Assembly: GCA_016841245.1 (NCBI GenBank)
Contig: JAENZN010000021.1
Span: 1-64,000 of the forward strand
Direction: 5' to 3'
Length of the DNA: 64,000 bases
From: Syntrophomonas sp.
GTDB taxonomy: Bacteria > Bacillota > Syntrophomonadia > Syntrophomonadales > Syntrophomonadaceae
Under the pieces are notes generated by a model. It saw only the letters and a list, made by a program, of their open reading frames with translations. It did not search any database and was not told the origin of the DNA. Below, in pieces: positions 24,160-34,099 of this stretch (within the stretch, counting starts at the first letter, position 1; the number at the start of each line of letters is the position of its first letter). Made by a program: the position numbers and the translations under genes.

Positions 24160-26943
24160 ATGGCTAAGGGTAAGTATGATGGCACACTGAATTTGCCAAA
24201 AACAGAGTTTCCTATGAGAGCGAATCTCCCAACCAAGGAACCTGAAATACTGAAGTTCTGGGAAGACAACCGGATATATGACCAGGTACAGGAAAAAAAT
24301 GCCGGCCGTGATAGGTTCATTCTGCATGACGGACCTCCTTATGCAAATGGTGATATTCACCTGGGACATACTTTGAACAAGGTTTTGAAAGACATTATAG
24401 TTAAGCACCGGTCTATGGTTGGTTACGACGCGCCTTATGTCCCGGGATGGGATACTCATGGTCTGCCTATCGAACAGCAGGCTATTAAAGCTCTGGGGAT
24501 TGACCGGCATAAAACGGACGTGATAGAGTTCAGGAATCATTGTAAACAGTATGCTCTTAAATATGTGGATATTCAGAGGGAAGAATTTAAACGTCTGGGA
24601 GTACGGGGAAATTGGGAAAATCCTTATTTAACCCTGGATCCCTCCTTTGAATCGGTACAGGTCAGGGTATTTGGCGAAATGGCCAAAAAAGGCTATATCT
24701 ATAAGGGGTTAAAACCCGTTTACTGGTGTGCAGATTGTGAGACTGCTTTAGCTGAAGCGGAAATTGAATATGGAGATAAGACTTCTCATTCGATATATGT
24801 AAAATTTCCGGTTAAAGATGGTAAAGGAATAATACCCCAGGATGCTTTCGTTATCATATGGACTACTACTCCCTGGACGCTTCCTGCTAATATGGGTATT
24901 TGTCTGCATCCCGATTATGATTATGTGCTTCTGCAGGTTGACAACGAGAAATATGTAGTAGCCAAAGAATTACTGGAAAATGTGGCTCGGGAAGTTGGCT
25001 GGGATAAATATGCCATACTAAAGGAGTTTAAGGGAGCTGCACTTGAGAGAGCGACTTGTCAGCATCCGTTTTTCGATCGTGATTCACTGCTGATGTTGGG
25101 TGAACACGTGACTTTGGAAGCTGGAACCGGATGCGTTCATACTGCTCCGGGACATGGCGAAGATGACTTTTATGTAGGCAGAGAATATGGTTTGGATGTG
25201 ATTTCTCCGGTGGATGACAGCGGTCATTTTACGGATGAGGCCGGAGTGTTTGCGGGTCAATTTGTGTATGAGGCTAACAAAGGCATAGTTGCCGAGCTTG
25301 ATCAGCTGGGTCTGCTGGTTCACCATGGCAGTATTAACCATCAGTATCCTTATTGCTGGCGCTGTAAAGAGCCCATCATTTACCGGGCTACTGAACAATG
25401 GTTTGCATCTATCGATGGTTTTCGAGAAGATGCCCTAAAAGGCATCGATCAGGTTAAGTGGATTCCAGCCTGGGGGCGTGAACGGATCTATAATATGGTA
25501 AGAGATCGCGGCGACTGGTGTATTTCTCGTCAAAGGACCTGGGGTGTTCCCATCCCTATTTTCTACTGTGAATCCTGTGGCGAAGCAATAATCAATGAAA
25601 CTACCATAGATCGTATAAGTAAGCTTTTCGCTGAGCATGGATCTGATATTTGGTTCAAAGAAGAGGCCAAAACCCTGCTTCCTGATAATTATCAGTGTCC
25701 TCATTGCAAAGGCGATAAATTCCGGAAAGAAACGGATATAATGGATGTATGGTTTGATTCCGGCTCCAGTCATATGGCAGTTCTGGAGACTCGTGATGAC
25801 CAGCGCTGGCCGGCAGATATGTATCTGGAAGGCAGTGACCAGCATCGGGGATGGTTTAATTCATCACTATCCACTTCGGTAGCCATGCGCGGTATTCCTC
25901 CCTACCGGCAGGTATTGACTCACGGCTTTTTAGTAGACGAACAGGGCCGCAAGCAGTCAAAATCTAAGGGAAATGTAGATGATCCACTGAAAATTATTGG
26001 GCAAATGGGAGCAGATATTTTGAGGCTGTGGGTTTCATCAGCTGATTACCGAACTGATGTGGCTGTTTCAAATAATATTATTAAACAGAGTGCCGAGGCG
26101 TACCGGAAAATAAGGAATACCTGCCGCTTTATTATGGGCAATCTGTTTGATTTCGATCCGCAAAAAGATACGGTTGCTTATCAAAAACTAAGCGAGATGG
26201 ATAAATGGGCTCTGGCTAAACTTGACAAGCTGGTGCGTCGGGTAAGCAGGGCTTACGAGGAATATGAATTTCATGTGGTCTTTCATTCTATACACAATTT
26301 CTGTACCGTGGATCTCAGCAATATCTACTTTGATGTATTAAAAGATAAACTTTACTGTTCACATCCCGCCGACCCGGAGAGAAAGGCGGCGCAAACAGTA
26401 CTATATGAGCTGATTAATGCCCTGGTAATAATGCTTACACCTGTTCTGGCCTTTACCAGTGAAGAAATTTGGACCCATCTGAAAAAAGAGGGAGATCCTA
26501 TCAGTGTGCAAATGCTGGAATGGCCGGAAGCTAAAGATGATTATGTCAATGAAGAAATGGTTGAAAAATTTGATAAAATACTCCTGGTTAGAGAAGTGGT
26601 AACCAAAGCCTTGGAGGAGGCGCGGGTTAAAAAAGTAATCGGGCATTCTCTGGGTGCCTGGGTAACGATTTATGCCAGTATGGATGAGTTTAAACTCCTG
26701 AAAGAAGTTGAGGGATTGGAGAAAATACTGATAGTTTCGCGGGCGGATGTGAAAGGCGAGGATGAACGCACCTCAGAATCACTGGCTCTGGAAGAAGTAG
26801 GCGGCATCTGGGTAAGCGTACAAGCTGCTGAAGGCGAAAAATGCGAGCGGTGCTGGATTATCGAACCCTCAGTTGGGAATGATACAGCTAATCCTACGCT
26901 TTGCCAGAGATGCAGTGATGTTGTAGCCAGGCTGGAAGGATAG
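24160..26943 (+). CDS. ileS: Isoleucyl-tRNA synthetase
   Basis: 927 residues: HIGH motif as HLGH in ANGDIHLGHTLNKVLKD, the editing CP1 domain (TTTPWTLPANMG; GTGCVHTAPGHGEDDF), the class I signature DVWFDSGSSH, KMSKS as KQSKSKGN, and a C-terminal zinc site (CERC...CQRC). It charges tRNA-Ile and edits valine. Length fits the bacterial type 1 enzyme. GAGGTGG precedes the ATG. Expression is controlled by the T-box leader upstream. Confidence 0.97.
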   Translation: MAKGKYDGTLNLPKTEFPMRANLPTKEPEILKFWEDNRIYDQVQEKNAGRDRFILHDGPPYANGDIHLGHTLNKVLKDIIVKHRSMVGYDAPYVPGWDTHGLPIEQQAIKALGIDRHKTDVIEFRNHCKQYALKYVDIQREEFKRLGVRGNWENPYLTLDPSFESVQVRVFGEMAKKGYIYKGLKPVYWCADCETALAEAEIEYGDKTSHSIYVKFPVKDGKGIIPQDAFVIIWTTTPWTLPANMGICLHPDYDYVLLQVDNEKYVVAKELLENVAREVGWDKYAILKEFKGAALERATCQHPFFDRDSLLMLGEHVTLEAGTGCVHTAPGHGEDDFYVGREYGLDVISPVDDSGHFTDEAGVFAGQFVYEANKGIVAELDQLGLLVHHGSINHQYPYCWRCKEPIIYRATEQWFASIDGFREDALKGIDQVKWIPAWGRERIYNMVRDRGDWCISRQRTWGVPIPIFYCESCGEAIINETTIDRISKLFAEHGSDIWFKEEAKTLLPDNYQCPHCKGDKFRKETDIMDVWFDSGSSHMAVLETRDDQRWPADMYLEGSDQHRGWFNSSLSTSVAMRGIPPYRQVLTHGFLVDEQGRKQSKSKGNVDDPLKIIGQMGADILRLWVSSADYRTDVAVSNNIIKQSAEAYRKIRNTCRFIMGNLFDFDPQKDTVAYQKLSEMDKWALAKLDKLVRRVSRAYEEYEFHVVFHSIHNFCTVDLSNIYFDVLKDKLYCSHPADPERKAAQTVLYELINALVIMLTPVLAFTSEEIWTHLKKEGDPISVQMLEWPEAKDDYVNEEMVEKFDKILLVREVVTKALEEARVKKVIGHSLGAWVTIYASMDEFKLLKEVEGLEKILIVSRADVKGEDERTSESLALEEVGGIWVSVQAAEGEKCERCWIIEPSVGNDTANPTLCQRCSDVVARLEG

Positions 26944-26954
26944 GAGGGAAGCAG

Positions 26955-27236
26955 GTGGAAGAGGGCAAGAGAGCTATAATCACCGTGTTGGGCCATGATA
27001 GAGTAGGTATAATATATGGTATCTCCGGAGTGCTGGCCAATAACAATGTCAATATTCTGGATATCAGCCAGACTATATTGAAGGAGTTTTTTACCATGGT
27101 AATGGTGGTAGATGTTTCCCAGAGTCTGGTCGAATTTGCCGATTTGAAAGAACAGCTGGCCGGCAAAGGCAAAGAATTAGGCCTGCAGGTAAACTTGCAG
27201 CATGAAGATATATTTAAGTTTATGCACCGGATATAG
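26955..27236 (+). CDS. ACT-domain regulatory protein (UPF0237)
   Basis: 93 residues, a single ACT domain: AIITVLGHDRVGIIYGISGV, LANNNVNILDISQTILKEFF, TMVMVVDVSQ. UPF0237 proteins normally sit directly before a UPF0210 (DUF711) gene, as in Streptococcus, and are thought to bind an amino acid or related ligand. Here the partner is present but lies 727 bases downstream, beyond a repeat array. GTG start after AGGAGGGAAGCAG. Confidence 0.9.
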   Translation: MEEGKRAIITVLGHDRVGIIYGISGVLANNNVNILDISQTILKEFFTMVMVVDVSQSLVEFADLKEQLAGKGKELGLQVNLQHEDIFKFMHRI

Positions 27237-27960
27237 GGGTCAGGGGACACACCTACCCTTGGTGAACCTGGTGGTAGGAATGTCCCCATTGTGTAGGGGA
27301 CACACCGGGTTAAGGAACAGGGACACACCAGCTCCGCAGGAATGTCCCTGGGTATAGAGAACCTGGTGGTAGGAATGTCCCGGTTAAGGTCAGGGGACAC
27401 ACCTTCCTTGAAGTACCTTGTTGAAAGGAATGTCCCCATTGTGTAGGGACACACCGGGTTAAGGAACAGGGACACACCGGTGGATTCTGACAATAGTGGG
27501 CTGTGAGACTGGGAGTCTCAGGTTAAGGAAAGGGGACACACCAGCCCTTGATGAACATGGTGGCAGGAATGTCCCTGGGTGTTAAGGAACAGGGACACAC
27601 CAGCTCCGCAGGAATGTCCCTGGGATAGAAGTACCTTGTTGAAAGGAATGTCCCGGTTAAGGTCAGGGGACACACCTTCCTTGAAGTACCTTGTTGAAAG
27701 GAATGTCCCCATTGTGTAGGGACACACCGGGTTAAGGAACAGGGACACACCGGGCTGAGAGATATGAGAATGTTCAGGGTACCATGTTTTGTCGGTGCTG
27801 AGGTAGTTTTCGGGTTAAGGAAAGGGGACACACCAGCCCTTGATGAACCTGGTGGCAGGAATGTCCCGGTTAAGGTCAGGGGACACACCTACCCTTGGTG
27901 AACCTGGTGGCAGGAATGTCCCCATTACATAGGAATGTCCCCATTATGTAGGAGGTTTTG
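27237..27960. repeat. Array of GGGACACACC / GGAATGTCCC repeat elements
   Basis: About 720 bases built from short imperfect palindromes whose ends are GGGACACACC and GGAATGTCCC; by eye I count 13 of the first and 11 of the second. Between elements is GGTTAAGG(A/T). A 110-base block at 27371-27480 recurs exactly at 27644-27753, and a second block (GGTTAAGGAAAGGGGACACA...) recurs at 27521 and 27813, so the array grew by segmental duplication. Open frames in it are artefacts. It separates the ACT and UPF0210 genes and provides a ribosome-binding site only at its extreme right end. Confidence 0.9.
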
Positions 27961-27963
27961 TGA

Positions 27964-29331
27964 GTGCCGTTTAATATAAGTAATGAAGAAATTTTAGAGA
28001 CCTGGCGGATGGTGGAAGTTGAAAAGCTTGACATCCGGACCATAACTATGGGAATAAACATACTGGACTGCCGGGATGCAGATGCAGATAAGACCGGTCA
28101 GAATATTTACGATAAAATATGCCGCTCGGCCCGGGATTTGGTCAAAGTAGGGCAAGATATAGAAAAGGATTTTGGTATCCCTATCATTAACAAGCGGATT
28201 TCTGTAACACCTATTGCTATGCTGGTGGATGGCTTCTCTGCAGCTCAGATAATTAAGATCGGTCAGTACTTGGACCAGGCGGCTGTAGAAGTTGGAGTCA
28301 ACTTTTTAGGAGGTTTTTCAGCTCTGGTTCACAAAGGTTATACCCGGGGAGCCCGGGAATTGATTCAAGCGATACCTGAGACCCTGGCCTCGACCGAGCA
28401 TGTGTGTTCTTCCGTTAATGTAGGTACTACCAAAGCTGGCATCAACATGGATGCAGTCTATGATATGGGTAAAATAATCAAGACTACCGCCCAGTTGACC
28501 GCGGAAAGAGATGGTCTGGGCTGTTGCAAATTGGTAGTATTTTGCAATGCAGTGGATGATAATCCCTTTATGGCAGGAGCATTTCATGGGTCAGGCGAAC
28601 CGGAATTGGTATTAAATATAGGAATCAGCGGCCCGGGAGTAGTTGGTAACGTGGTAAAAAACAATCCTGATTGCGATCTGGGAGAACTGGCAAATCGGAT
28701 TAAGAATACTGCATTTAAGATTACCCGCAGTGGAGAACTGGTAGGACGCGTGGCCTCCAGCAGACTGGGAGTGCCTTTTGGCATAGTTGATCTGTCTTTG
28801 GCACCCACTCCAGCAGTAGGGGACAGTGTAGCAGAAATTCTGGAAGCCATGGGTTTGGAAAGAGTGGGCACTCATGGCAGCACAGCCGCCCTGGCTATGC
28901 TGAATGATGCGGTTAAAAAGGGAGGGGCCATGGCTTCTTCCTATGTTGGCGGACTCTCAGGGGCTTTCATACCTGTCAGTGAGGATGCAGTTATGATAGA
29001 GGCAGCAGCAGCTGGTGCTTTATCCATAGATAAACTGGAAGCTATGACCTGCGTGTGTTCGGTGGGATTAGATATGATTGCTGTTCCTGGCGACACCCCG
29101 GCTGAAACATTGTCTGCCATAATTGCAGATGAAGCAGCTATCGGTATGATAAATCGCAAAACCACGGCAGTAAGAATCATACCCGCTCCAGGCAAGCAAG
29201 AGGGCGATTATGTTGAGTTTGGCGGATTGCTGGGCAGAGCACCGGTGATGGCGGTAAATAAAAATCTTTCTACTTTATTCATTAACCGCAAAGGGAGAAT
29301 TCCTGCACCTATACAAGCCCTAAATAACTAA
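27964..29331 (+). CDS. UPF0210 (DUF711) family protein
   Basis: 455 residues matching UPF0210: [96 protein letters not shown]. The fold is related to pyruvate formate-lyase-type barrels but no activity is established. It is the normal partner of the ACT gene upstream. GTG start eight bases after GGAGG. Confidence 0.92.
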   Translation: MPFNISNEEILETWRMVEVEKLDIRTITMGINILDCRDADADKTGQNIYDKICRSARDLVKVGQDIEKDFGIPIINKRISVTPIAMLVDGFSAAQIIKIGQYLDQAAVEVGVNFLGGFSALVHKGYTRGARELIQAIPETLASTEHVCSSVNVGTTKAGINMDAVYDMGKIIKTTAQLTAERDGLGCCKLVVFCNAVDDNPFMAGAFHGSGEPELVLNIGISGPGVVGNVVKNNPDCDLGELANRIKNTAFKITRSGELVGRVASSRLGVPFGIVDLSLAPTPAVGDSVAEILEAMGLERVGTHGSTAALAMLNDAVKKGGAMASSYVGGLSGAFIPVSEDAVMIEAAAAGALSIDKLEAMTCVCSVGLDMIAVPGDTPAETLSAIIADEAAIGMINRKTTAVRIIPAPGKQEGDYVEFGGLLGRAPVMAVNKNLSTLFINRKGRIPAPIQALNN

Positions 29332-29404
29332 GTGATAAAGTAAGTGACCTAATGCGGTATGTAATTTCATATATATGGAATAATAAATATTAGGTGGGGA
29401 GAAT

Positions 29405-29752
29405 GTGAAGCAGGATGATAAAAAGGAAATAAAGCATAATGAGCAGGATTATGAGAAAGACCATATAAACGAAAGATTAAGTTATATCCAGCTGAAAATA
29501 GACGAAATCTCCTATAACATGGAGAAGCTGGGAGTGTCTGAGTACCTGGAAATGCTCCATAATCCCAGAAGACTGTTTTTGACCAACTTTTGGGCGGGCA
29601 TCTATCGAGGTTTTGGAATGGCTATAGGATTTACCATTTTGGCCGGTATAGTAATATATGTACTGCAGGAGATAATAACCCTTAATATCCCGGTTATTGG
29701 AGATTTTATAGCTGAAATAGTAAAAATTGTTCAAACTAGGTTACAATTATAA
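29405..29752 (+). CDS. DUF5665 family membrane protein
   Basis: 115 residues: a charged N-terminal half with a short coiled region and then the conserved EMLHNPRRLFLTNFWAGIYR, followed by one strongly hydrophobic segment (GMAIGFTILAGIVIYVLQEI). The family is small, found in Clostridia, and has no known function. GTG start after GGTGGGGAG. Confidence 0.75.
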   Translation: MKQDDKKEIKHNEQDYEKDHINERLSYIQLKIDEISYNMEKLGVSEYLEMLHNPRRLFLTNFWAGIYRGFGMAIGFTILAGIVIYVLQEIITLNIPVIGDFIAEIVKIVQTRLQL

Positions 29753-29800
29753 TAGGGGACAGGGTTTGTTAATACTTTATTTGAACTGAGGTGTTAACAA

Positions 29801-30145
29801 ATGGTATATCAAGCCAGCTTGCAAATACGTAAGCAAGAAATACAAAAGATGATTGCAGAAAAAAGAGAACAACTAATGGAAGCCAGCACGGAATTATCGA
29901 TTTTTAATCACAATCCCGATGATGTGGCGGTTGACCTGTATGAAAGAGAAAAGAATGTCGGCCTGATGGAACTGTTGGAAATCGAGCTGGAAAAAGTTAA
30001 TGAAGCTCTGGAAAAATGTGCTGTAGGAGAATATGGTATATGCGAATCCTGTGGAAGCTCAATTGAAGCCGAACGATTACAGAGCCGAGTGGACACTGTT
30101 TTATGTTCCAAATGTGAGCAGGCCCAAAAGACAAAGCTGCATTGA
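29801..30145 (+). CDS. TraR/DksA-family zinc-finger protein (YteA-like)
   Basis: 114 residues: an N-terminal coiled coil and a C4 zinc finger near the C-terminus (CESCGSSIEAERLQ...VLCSKC). It contains the GEYGICESCG signature of DksA/TraR proteins. In Firmicutes such proteins (YteA/YocK) are sporulation-related or general regulators; binding to RNA polymerase is suggested only by the family. GAGGTG precedes ATG. Shorter than E. coli DksA. Confidence 0.87.
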   Translation: MVYQASLQIRKQEIQKMIAEKREQLMEASTELSIFNHNPDDVAVDLYEREKNVGLMELLEIELEKVNEALEKCAVGEYGICESCGSSIEAERLQSRVDTVLCSKCEQAQKTKLH

Positions 30146-30327
30146 TTTGCAACATTACTATTAAATTTGGTGTATATTAGATACAGGCAGAGATTGAGAG
30201 ACGAGGAAATAGTTCTATAATATCTGTTTTTTGCTTCCTGGATAGATATGCAGAACCTTGCGGCTAAATTCAGCACGCTGCAGCACAATAACCAGGCCAT
30301 TTGATGATTAAGGAGGCTTATTGCACC

Positions 30328-31524
30328 ATGAAAGTCGGAATATTTACAGACAGCTATAAGCCGTATACCAGCGGCGTAGTTACGTCTATTGCTACTTTTA
30401 AAGAAGAATTAAATAAACTCGGGCATGAAGTGTTTATATTTGCACCCAGCTATCCCGATTATGAGGATAAAGAAGCAGATGTATATCGTTATTTTTCCAT
30501 GACTTCTCCTACGAATCCTGACTTTGCACTTGCTATACCGGTTTATCCGGGTATGCATATGCTGCTGAAAAAATTAGATCTGGATATTATTCATGTTCAT
30601 TCGCCCTTTACCATGGGACGAGTGGGTATGCACTGGGCTAACCGTCAGCATGTACCATTGATATTCACCTATCACACACTGTATGACCAGTATGCCCATT
30701 ATGTGCCCGTAGCACAGGAACTGGTCAAGGATATGGCTCTGCGCTTCAGCAACAACTTCTGCAACAGGTGTGACCATATAGTAGTACCCAGTAAGGAAAT
30801 ACAGAGACTGCTGTATAGTTACGAAATAAGTACTCCGATTACGGTAATTCCCACCGGGGTACCGCTGCACAAATTCCAGGGAATAAGAGAAAACTGGTTA
30901 AGAAACAACTACGATATACCGCGGGAAAACAAAATCCTGCTTTTCGTTGGCCGATTAACCCGGGAGAAGAATCTGGAGTATTTGATCGAAGCTTTTGACC
31001 TGGTTAAAATGAAGATGCCTAATACTACCCTGGTTTTAACTGCTCAAGGTCCGTTGGAAAATGAGTTAAAACAGCTGGTGATAGACCTGGGACTGGAATT
31101 AGATATTGATGTAATATTTACTGGTGCTCAGCCTTTTGATACTCTGGTAGATATTTACTATTCTGCCGACCTGTTTGTCTTTTCTTCCGTAACCGAAACC
31201 CAGGGATTAGTACTTATCGAGGCTATGGCTGCCGGCCTTCCCGTAGTAGCGGTGAGGGCCTATGGGGTACGGGATATGGTGGATAACGGTATAGACGGTA
31301 TTCTAACCGAATATAATAAAGAAGAATTTGCCAGCGCCATAAGTGAAATTTTGTCTGATGAAAAATTATACAACTACTATAAAAAGAATGCCTATAAGAA
31401 AGCAAATAGTCTTTCCTCCAGCAATATGGCTCTCAAGCTGGAAAGGGTTTATGAAGAATTGCTGGTCAGCAGTCCCCCCAGAAGAACCAAAATGCAGGAG
31501 TTTATTTCTCGTATTGCTCCATAA
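30328..31524 (+). CDS. Glycosyltransferase family 4 protein, diacylglycerol glucosyltransferase-like
   Basis: 398 residues starting MKVGIFTDSYKPYTSGVVTS, with GHEVFIFAPS, VHSPFTMGRVG, YHTLYDQYAHYV, the second Rossmann domain starting ILLFVGRLTREKNLEYLIEA, and the E-x7-E motif (ETQGLVLIEAMAAGLP). It resembles enzymes that add glucose to diacylglycerol (glycolipid and lipoteichoic acid anchor synthesis) at the cytoplasmic membrane face; other lipid acceptors are possible. ATG 30328 follows AAGGAGG; an earlier in-frame start precedes that site. Confidence 0.87.
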   Translation: MKVGIFTDSYKPYTSGVVTSIATFKEELNKLGHEVFIFAPSYPDYEDKEADVYRYFSMTSPTNPDFALAIPVYPGMHMLLKKLDLDIIHVHSPFTMGRVGMHWANRQHVPLIFTYHTLYDQYAHYVPVAQELVKDMALRFSNNFCNRCDHIVVPSKEIQRLLYSYEISTPITVIPTGVPLHKFQGIRENWLRNNYDIPRENKILLFVGRLTREKNLEYLIEAFDLVKMKMPNTTLVLTAQGPLENELKQLVIDLGLELDIDVIFTGAQPFDTLVDIYYSADLFVFSSVTETQGLVLIEAMAAGLPVVAVRAYGVRDMVDNGIDGILTEYNKEEFASAISEILSDEKLYNYYKKNAYKKANSLSSSNMALKLERVYEELLVSSPPRRTKMQEFISRIAP

Positions 31525-31683
31525 GATGGCGGAAAGCAGCCTGTGGCCTGCGTTAACAGGCCGTCAGGTCGATGACAAAAGCCCCCTTCGGGGATCACCC
31601 CGGGTCGGGGCAATTGATGGGCCTTCATTCTATTCCGGCACCATTAAGGGTGCAATTCTGAGCTCACTCCGCTAGAAATATTA
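31525..31683 (+). other. Structured non-coding stretch after the glycosyltransferase gene
   Basis: GC-rich sequence with several local hairpins: GGCCTG...CAGGCC (about 31549-31562), CCCC-TTC-GGGG (about 31586-31596) and CCGGCACC...GGTGC (about 31636-31652). It contains no ribosome-binding site or good open frame. It could be a 3' UTR structure or a small RNA; I do not recognise a family. Confidence 0.3.
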
Positions 31684-31738
31684 AGAAAGCCCGTGATTGA
31701 GGCGTACCTGAGTACGTTGAATTGAGCGGGCTTCTTTA
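31684..31738 (+). terminator. Intrinsic terminator with branched stem
   Basis: AAGCCCG (about 31686) pairs with CGGGCTT (about 31728), with an inner GTAC-CTGA-GTAC hairpin between, followed by CTTTATC. Probably ends the transcript that includes the glycosyltransferase gene. Confidence 0.6.
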
Positions 31739-31897
31739 TCACTCATGAGCTCTAGCGAACATCAAACTGTAGTCCTGTGGGCTTCTGTAATCGGCCGGGC
31801 ATCTTGCCGACTTTTATTAGTCTGGCATCTATGGTAAATTAATTAATAGCTAAATGCTCAAAATGAACCTAATATGCAAATATGGAAGTGTGAGAGA

Positions 31898-33277
31898 TTG
31901 AGAAAAATACTGGCGATAACTGCAGGAAAAATAATTATATTCTTAAGCCGTATGCTGGGGAATCAGGGTACCGATTTTCCGGGGCGGGCAGCCAGAAAAA
32001 TATATCCCGAAATTCTAAAAATTCTGGCCGCCAACATCCGGGAAGAGATATTTATTGTGACTGGTACTAATGGCAAGACTACGACTACCAACATGATAGC
32101 CTCCATTCTTAGAGAAAAGGGTTATTCACTGGTTCACAATACCGCCGGGGCTAATATGCTGACCGGTATTACCACTGCTTTTATTGAGGCATCTGATTTA
32201 TTGGGCCGACAGAAATTTGATTATGCTCTGCTGGAGGTTGATGAAGCCTTTGTTCCCCTGCTTATCAAAGAAGCCCGGCCCAGGGTAGTAATAATTACTA
32301 ATTTCTTCCGGGATCAGCTGGACAGGTATGGGGAACTTGATCATACCATCAATCTTATAAAAGACGGAGTGCGAAATACCGATATTGAACTGATTTTAAA
32401 CGGTGATGATCCGCTGGTGAGTCATTTTCATAATGATACCGGCTTACACTGCTGGTACTATGGTTTTGAGGATACCATTTATGATGCTCTGGAAAGCATG
32501 GAAAGCCGAGAGGGCAGATATTGTGTTTTCTGTGGTCATGAACTTGATTATCGAAGGTATCATTATGCTCAGCTGGGACAGTTCAGGTGTCCGCAGTGTG
32601 ATAACCATAATCCTGATTTTAATTTCACCGCCAATAAGCTTAAGATGAACCCATTTATCAAAATGAATGTTAATGATCTGGTTATTCAAAGCCCCTATCA
32701 AGGGTTCTACAATGCGTATAATATTCTGGCGGCAGTATCAGCAGCACGACTGGTAGGAATAGAAGACGGCATCATCCAAAGCGCCATAGCAGGGTATCGC
32801 CCCCGGGCTGGGCGCATGGAAAACTTTATTATTAACGGTAGGCGAACTGTTCTGATACTGGTCAAGAACCCCACTGGTCTCAACCAGACCTTATCAACCC
32901 TGCTTTACGATACCAAAAGCAAGAACCTCTTCATAGCATTGAATGATAATGCTGCCGACGGCCGGGACATATCCTGGATCTGGGACGCGGATGTGGAGAT
33001 GCTGGCCAGTGAAAAGGCTCGGATTAGCCATGTAGTATGTTCAGGTCAGAGGAGCGGTGATATAGCGGTAAGAATCAAATACAGCGGAATAGATTCAGGT
33101 ATTATTAATATAAAAAGTAACCTGGCCGAGGGTATTGAATTAGCAGTTGGCGGACCGGGAGAAGTTAGCTATATCCTATCCACTTATACGGCCTTGTTTG
33201 AGTGCCAGAAAATATTGAAAAAACTCCAGAAGGATGAAAAATCCGGAGTGGCTGGACAGCGACAGCTTCAGGCGTAG
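31898..33277 (+). CDS. murT: MurT-like lipid II isoglutaminyl synthase, Mur ligase subunit
   Basis: About 459 residues: P-loop VTGTNGKTTTTNMIA, LLEVDEAFVP, ITNFFRDQLDRYGELDHT, the Cys4 zinc ribbon typical of MurT (CVFCGHEL...FRCPQC), YNAYNILAAVSAARL, and the C-terminal DUF1727 region (LILVKNPTGLNQTLSTL, FIALNDNAADGRDISWIWD). With GatD it amidates D-Glu of lipid II to D-isoglutamine in the cytoplasm. I use TTG 31898 (GGAAGTGTGAGAG upstream and family-like start); an ATG at 31874 is possible. Unusually, two small genes lie between it and gatD. Confidence 0.9.
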   Translation: MRKILAITAGKIIIFLSRMLGNQGTDFPGRAARKIYPEILKILAANIREEIFIVTGTNGKTTTTNMIASILREKGYSLVHNTAGANMLTGITTAFIEASDLLGRQKFDYALLEVDEAFVPLLIKEARPRVVIITNFFRDQLDRYGELDHTINLIKDGVRNTDIELILNGDDPLVSHFHNDTGLHCWYYGFEDTIYDALESMESREGRYCVFCGHELDYRRYHYAQLGQFRCPQCDNHNPDFNFTANKLKMNPFIKMNVNDLVIQSPYQGFYNAYNILAAVSAARLVGIEDGIIQSAIAGYRPRAGRMENFIINGRRTVLILVKNPTGLNQTLSTLLYDTKSKNLFIALNDNAADGRDISWIWDADVEMLASEKARISHVVCSGQRSGDIAVRIKYSGIDSGIINIKSNLAEGIELAVGGPGEVSYILSTYTALFECQKILKKLQKDEKSGVAGQRQLQA

Positions 33278-33289
33278 AAAGGGGAGTCC

Positions 33290-33724
33290 ATGAGAAAAGA
33301 TCGAAAAATTGTTATATATGTCACAGCACTTATACTGCTGCTGGTTGGGACTGTCGGTTGTGCAGAACCACAGCAGAGCAGCCAGGGCCTGCAGATATGC
33401 AGCATGACTTCAACTATGGGAGCTGTTGATCCGGATCAATCTGATGAACAGAGGCTGTCTTTTACTGTTAATCTATGCAATGATTCGGATGAGGATATAT
33501 ATATTTCTTTTATAGAACCGCTGCTAAGTGCAGATATAAACGGGAGGATAATAAGCGGGGATACCAGAGTAGAGGTCAAAAAGAAGGTAACCGCTGGTGA
33601 TTCAATAGGAATTGACGGGGAATTCATCTTTGATTCCTCAGACTTAAGCAAACAGGATATCATAGCTATGGAGCCTATAATAACCGGGTACCGGGTCGGG
33701 ACTGAAGAGCAGATTGAGCTGTAA
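33290..33724 (+). CDS. Small putative lipoprotein
   Basis: 144 residues: lipoprotein signal (IYVTALILLLVGTVGC, Cys at about residue 24), then a short beta-rich domain (LSFTVNLCNDSDEDIYISFI). No family recognised. ATG follows GGGGAG, 12 bases after murT, so it is likely co-transcribed. Location on the outer face of the membrane is inferred from the lipobox. Confidence 0.65.
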   Translation: MRKDRKIVIYVTALILLLVGTVGCAEPQQSSQGLQICSMTSTMGAVDPDQSDEQRLSFTVNLCNDSDEDIYISFIEPLLSADINGRIISGDTRVEVKKKVTAGDSIGIDGEFIFDSSDLSKQDIIAMEPIITGYRVGTEEQIEL

Positions 33725-33800
33725 GCTGGTACCGTTTTCTTATGGTGCCAGGCACCGAGTTGTATACTTACTGAGTACTTGTGTTCGGGAGGGATTTATG

Positions 33801-34070
33801 ATGGTCAAGGAAACAACGGTGATAATAACCCTGCCTATGTTTATGACATATTTCTGCAGCCTGAGCGGCAGCAAGAAGGTACAGCTGCTGCCGGTTATAA
33901 TCAGTGGAATAGTATTGGCGGGTGCGGTGATTACATGGTTGATATATCCTCCCGCTCGTGAGATAGCTCAAAGCACAGGAGTTGGGGCTCTGGTAGCTCT
34001 AGCCTGCTGTTTATTGACGCGGGCCTTGATCAAGGAAGTACATAAAATATCAGGTTCATTTAATAGATGA
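33801..34070 (+). CDS. Small membrane protein of unknown function
   Basis: 89 residues with three hydrophobic segments (ITLPMFMTYFCSL, LLPVIISGIVLAGAVITWLI, GVGALVALACCLLTRAL) and a basic C-terminus. No family recognised. ATG 33801 is seven bases after GGGAGGG (ATG 33798 is also possible). Its stop overlaps an ATG in the gatD frame (ATGA), so the genes from murT to gatD are probably one operon. Confidence 0.55.
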   Translation: MVKETTVIITLPMFMTYFCSLSGSKKVQLLPVIISGIVLAGAVITWLIYPPAREIAQSTGVGALVALACCLLTRALIKEVHKISGSFNR

Positions 34071-34099
34071 AATTATCTTTTTGCTGGGAGATGAAAGAC

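Noticed and set aside
23785-24167. Plus-strand frames upstream of ileS
   Set aside because: They lie inside the T-box leader, whose conserved RNA blocks explain the sequence.
26894-27888. Long minus-strand open frames (up to 199 codons) across 26894-27888 with repeated PCSLTRCVP-like words
   Set aside because: They are translations of the repeat array; the repeated peptide words follow the DNA repeat, not a protein family, and there are no ribosome-binding sites.
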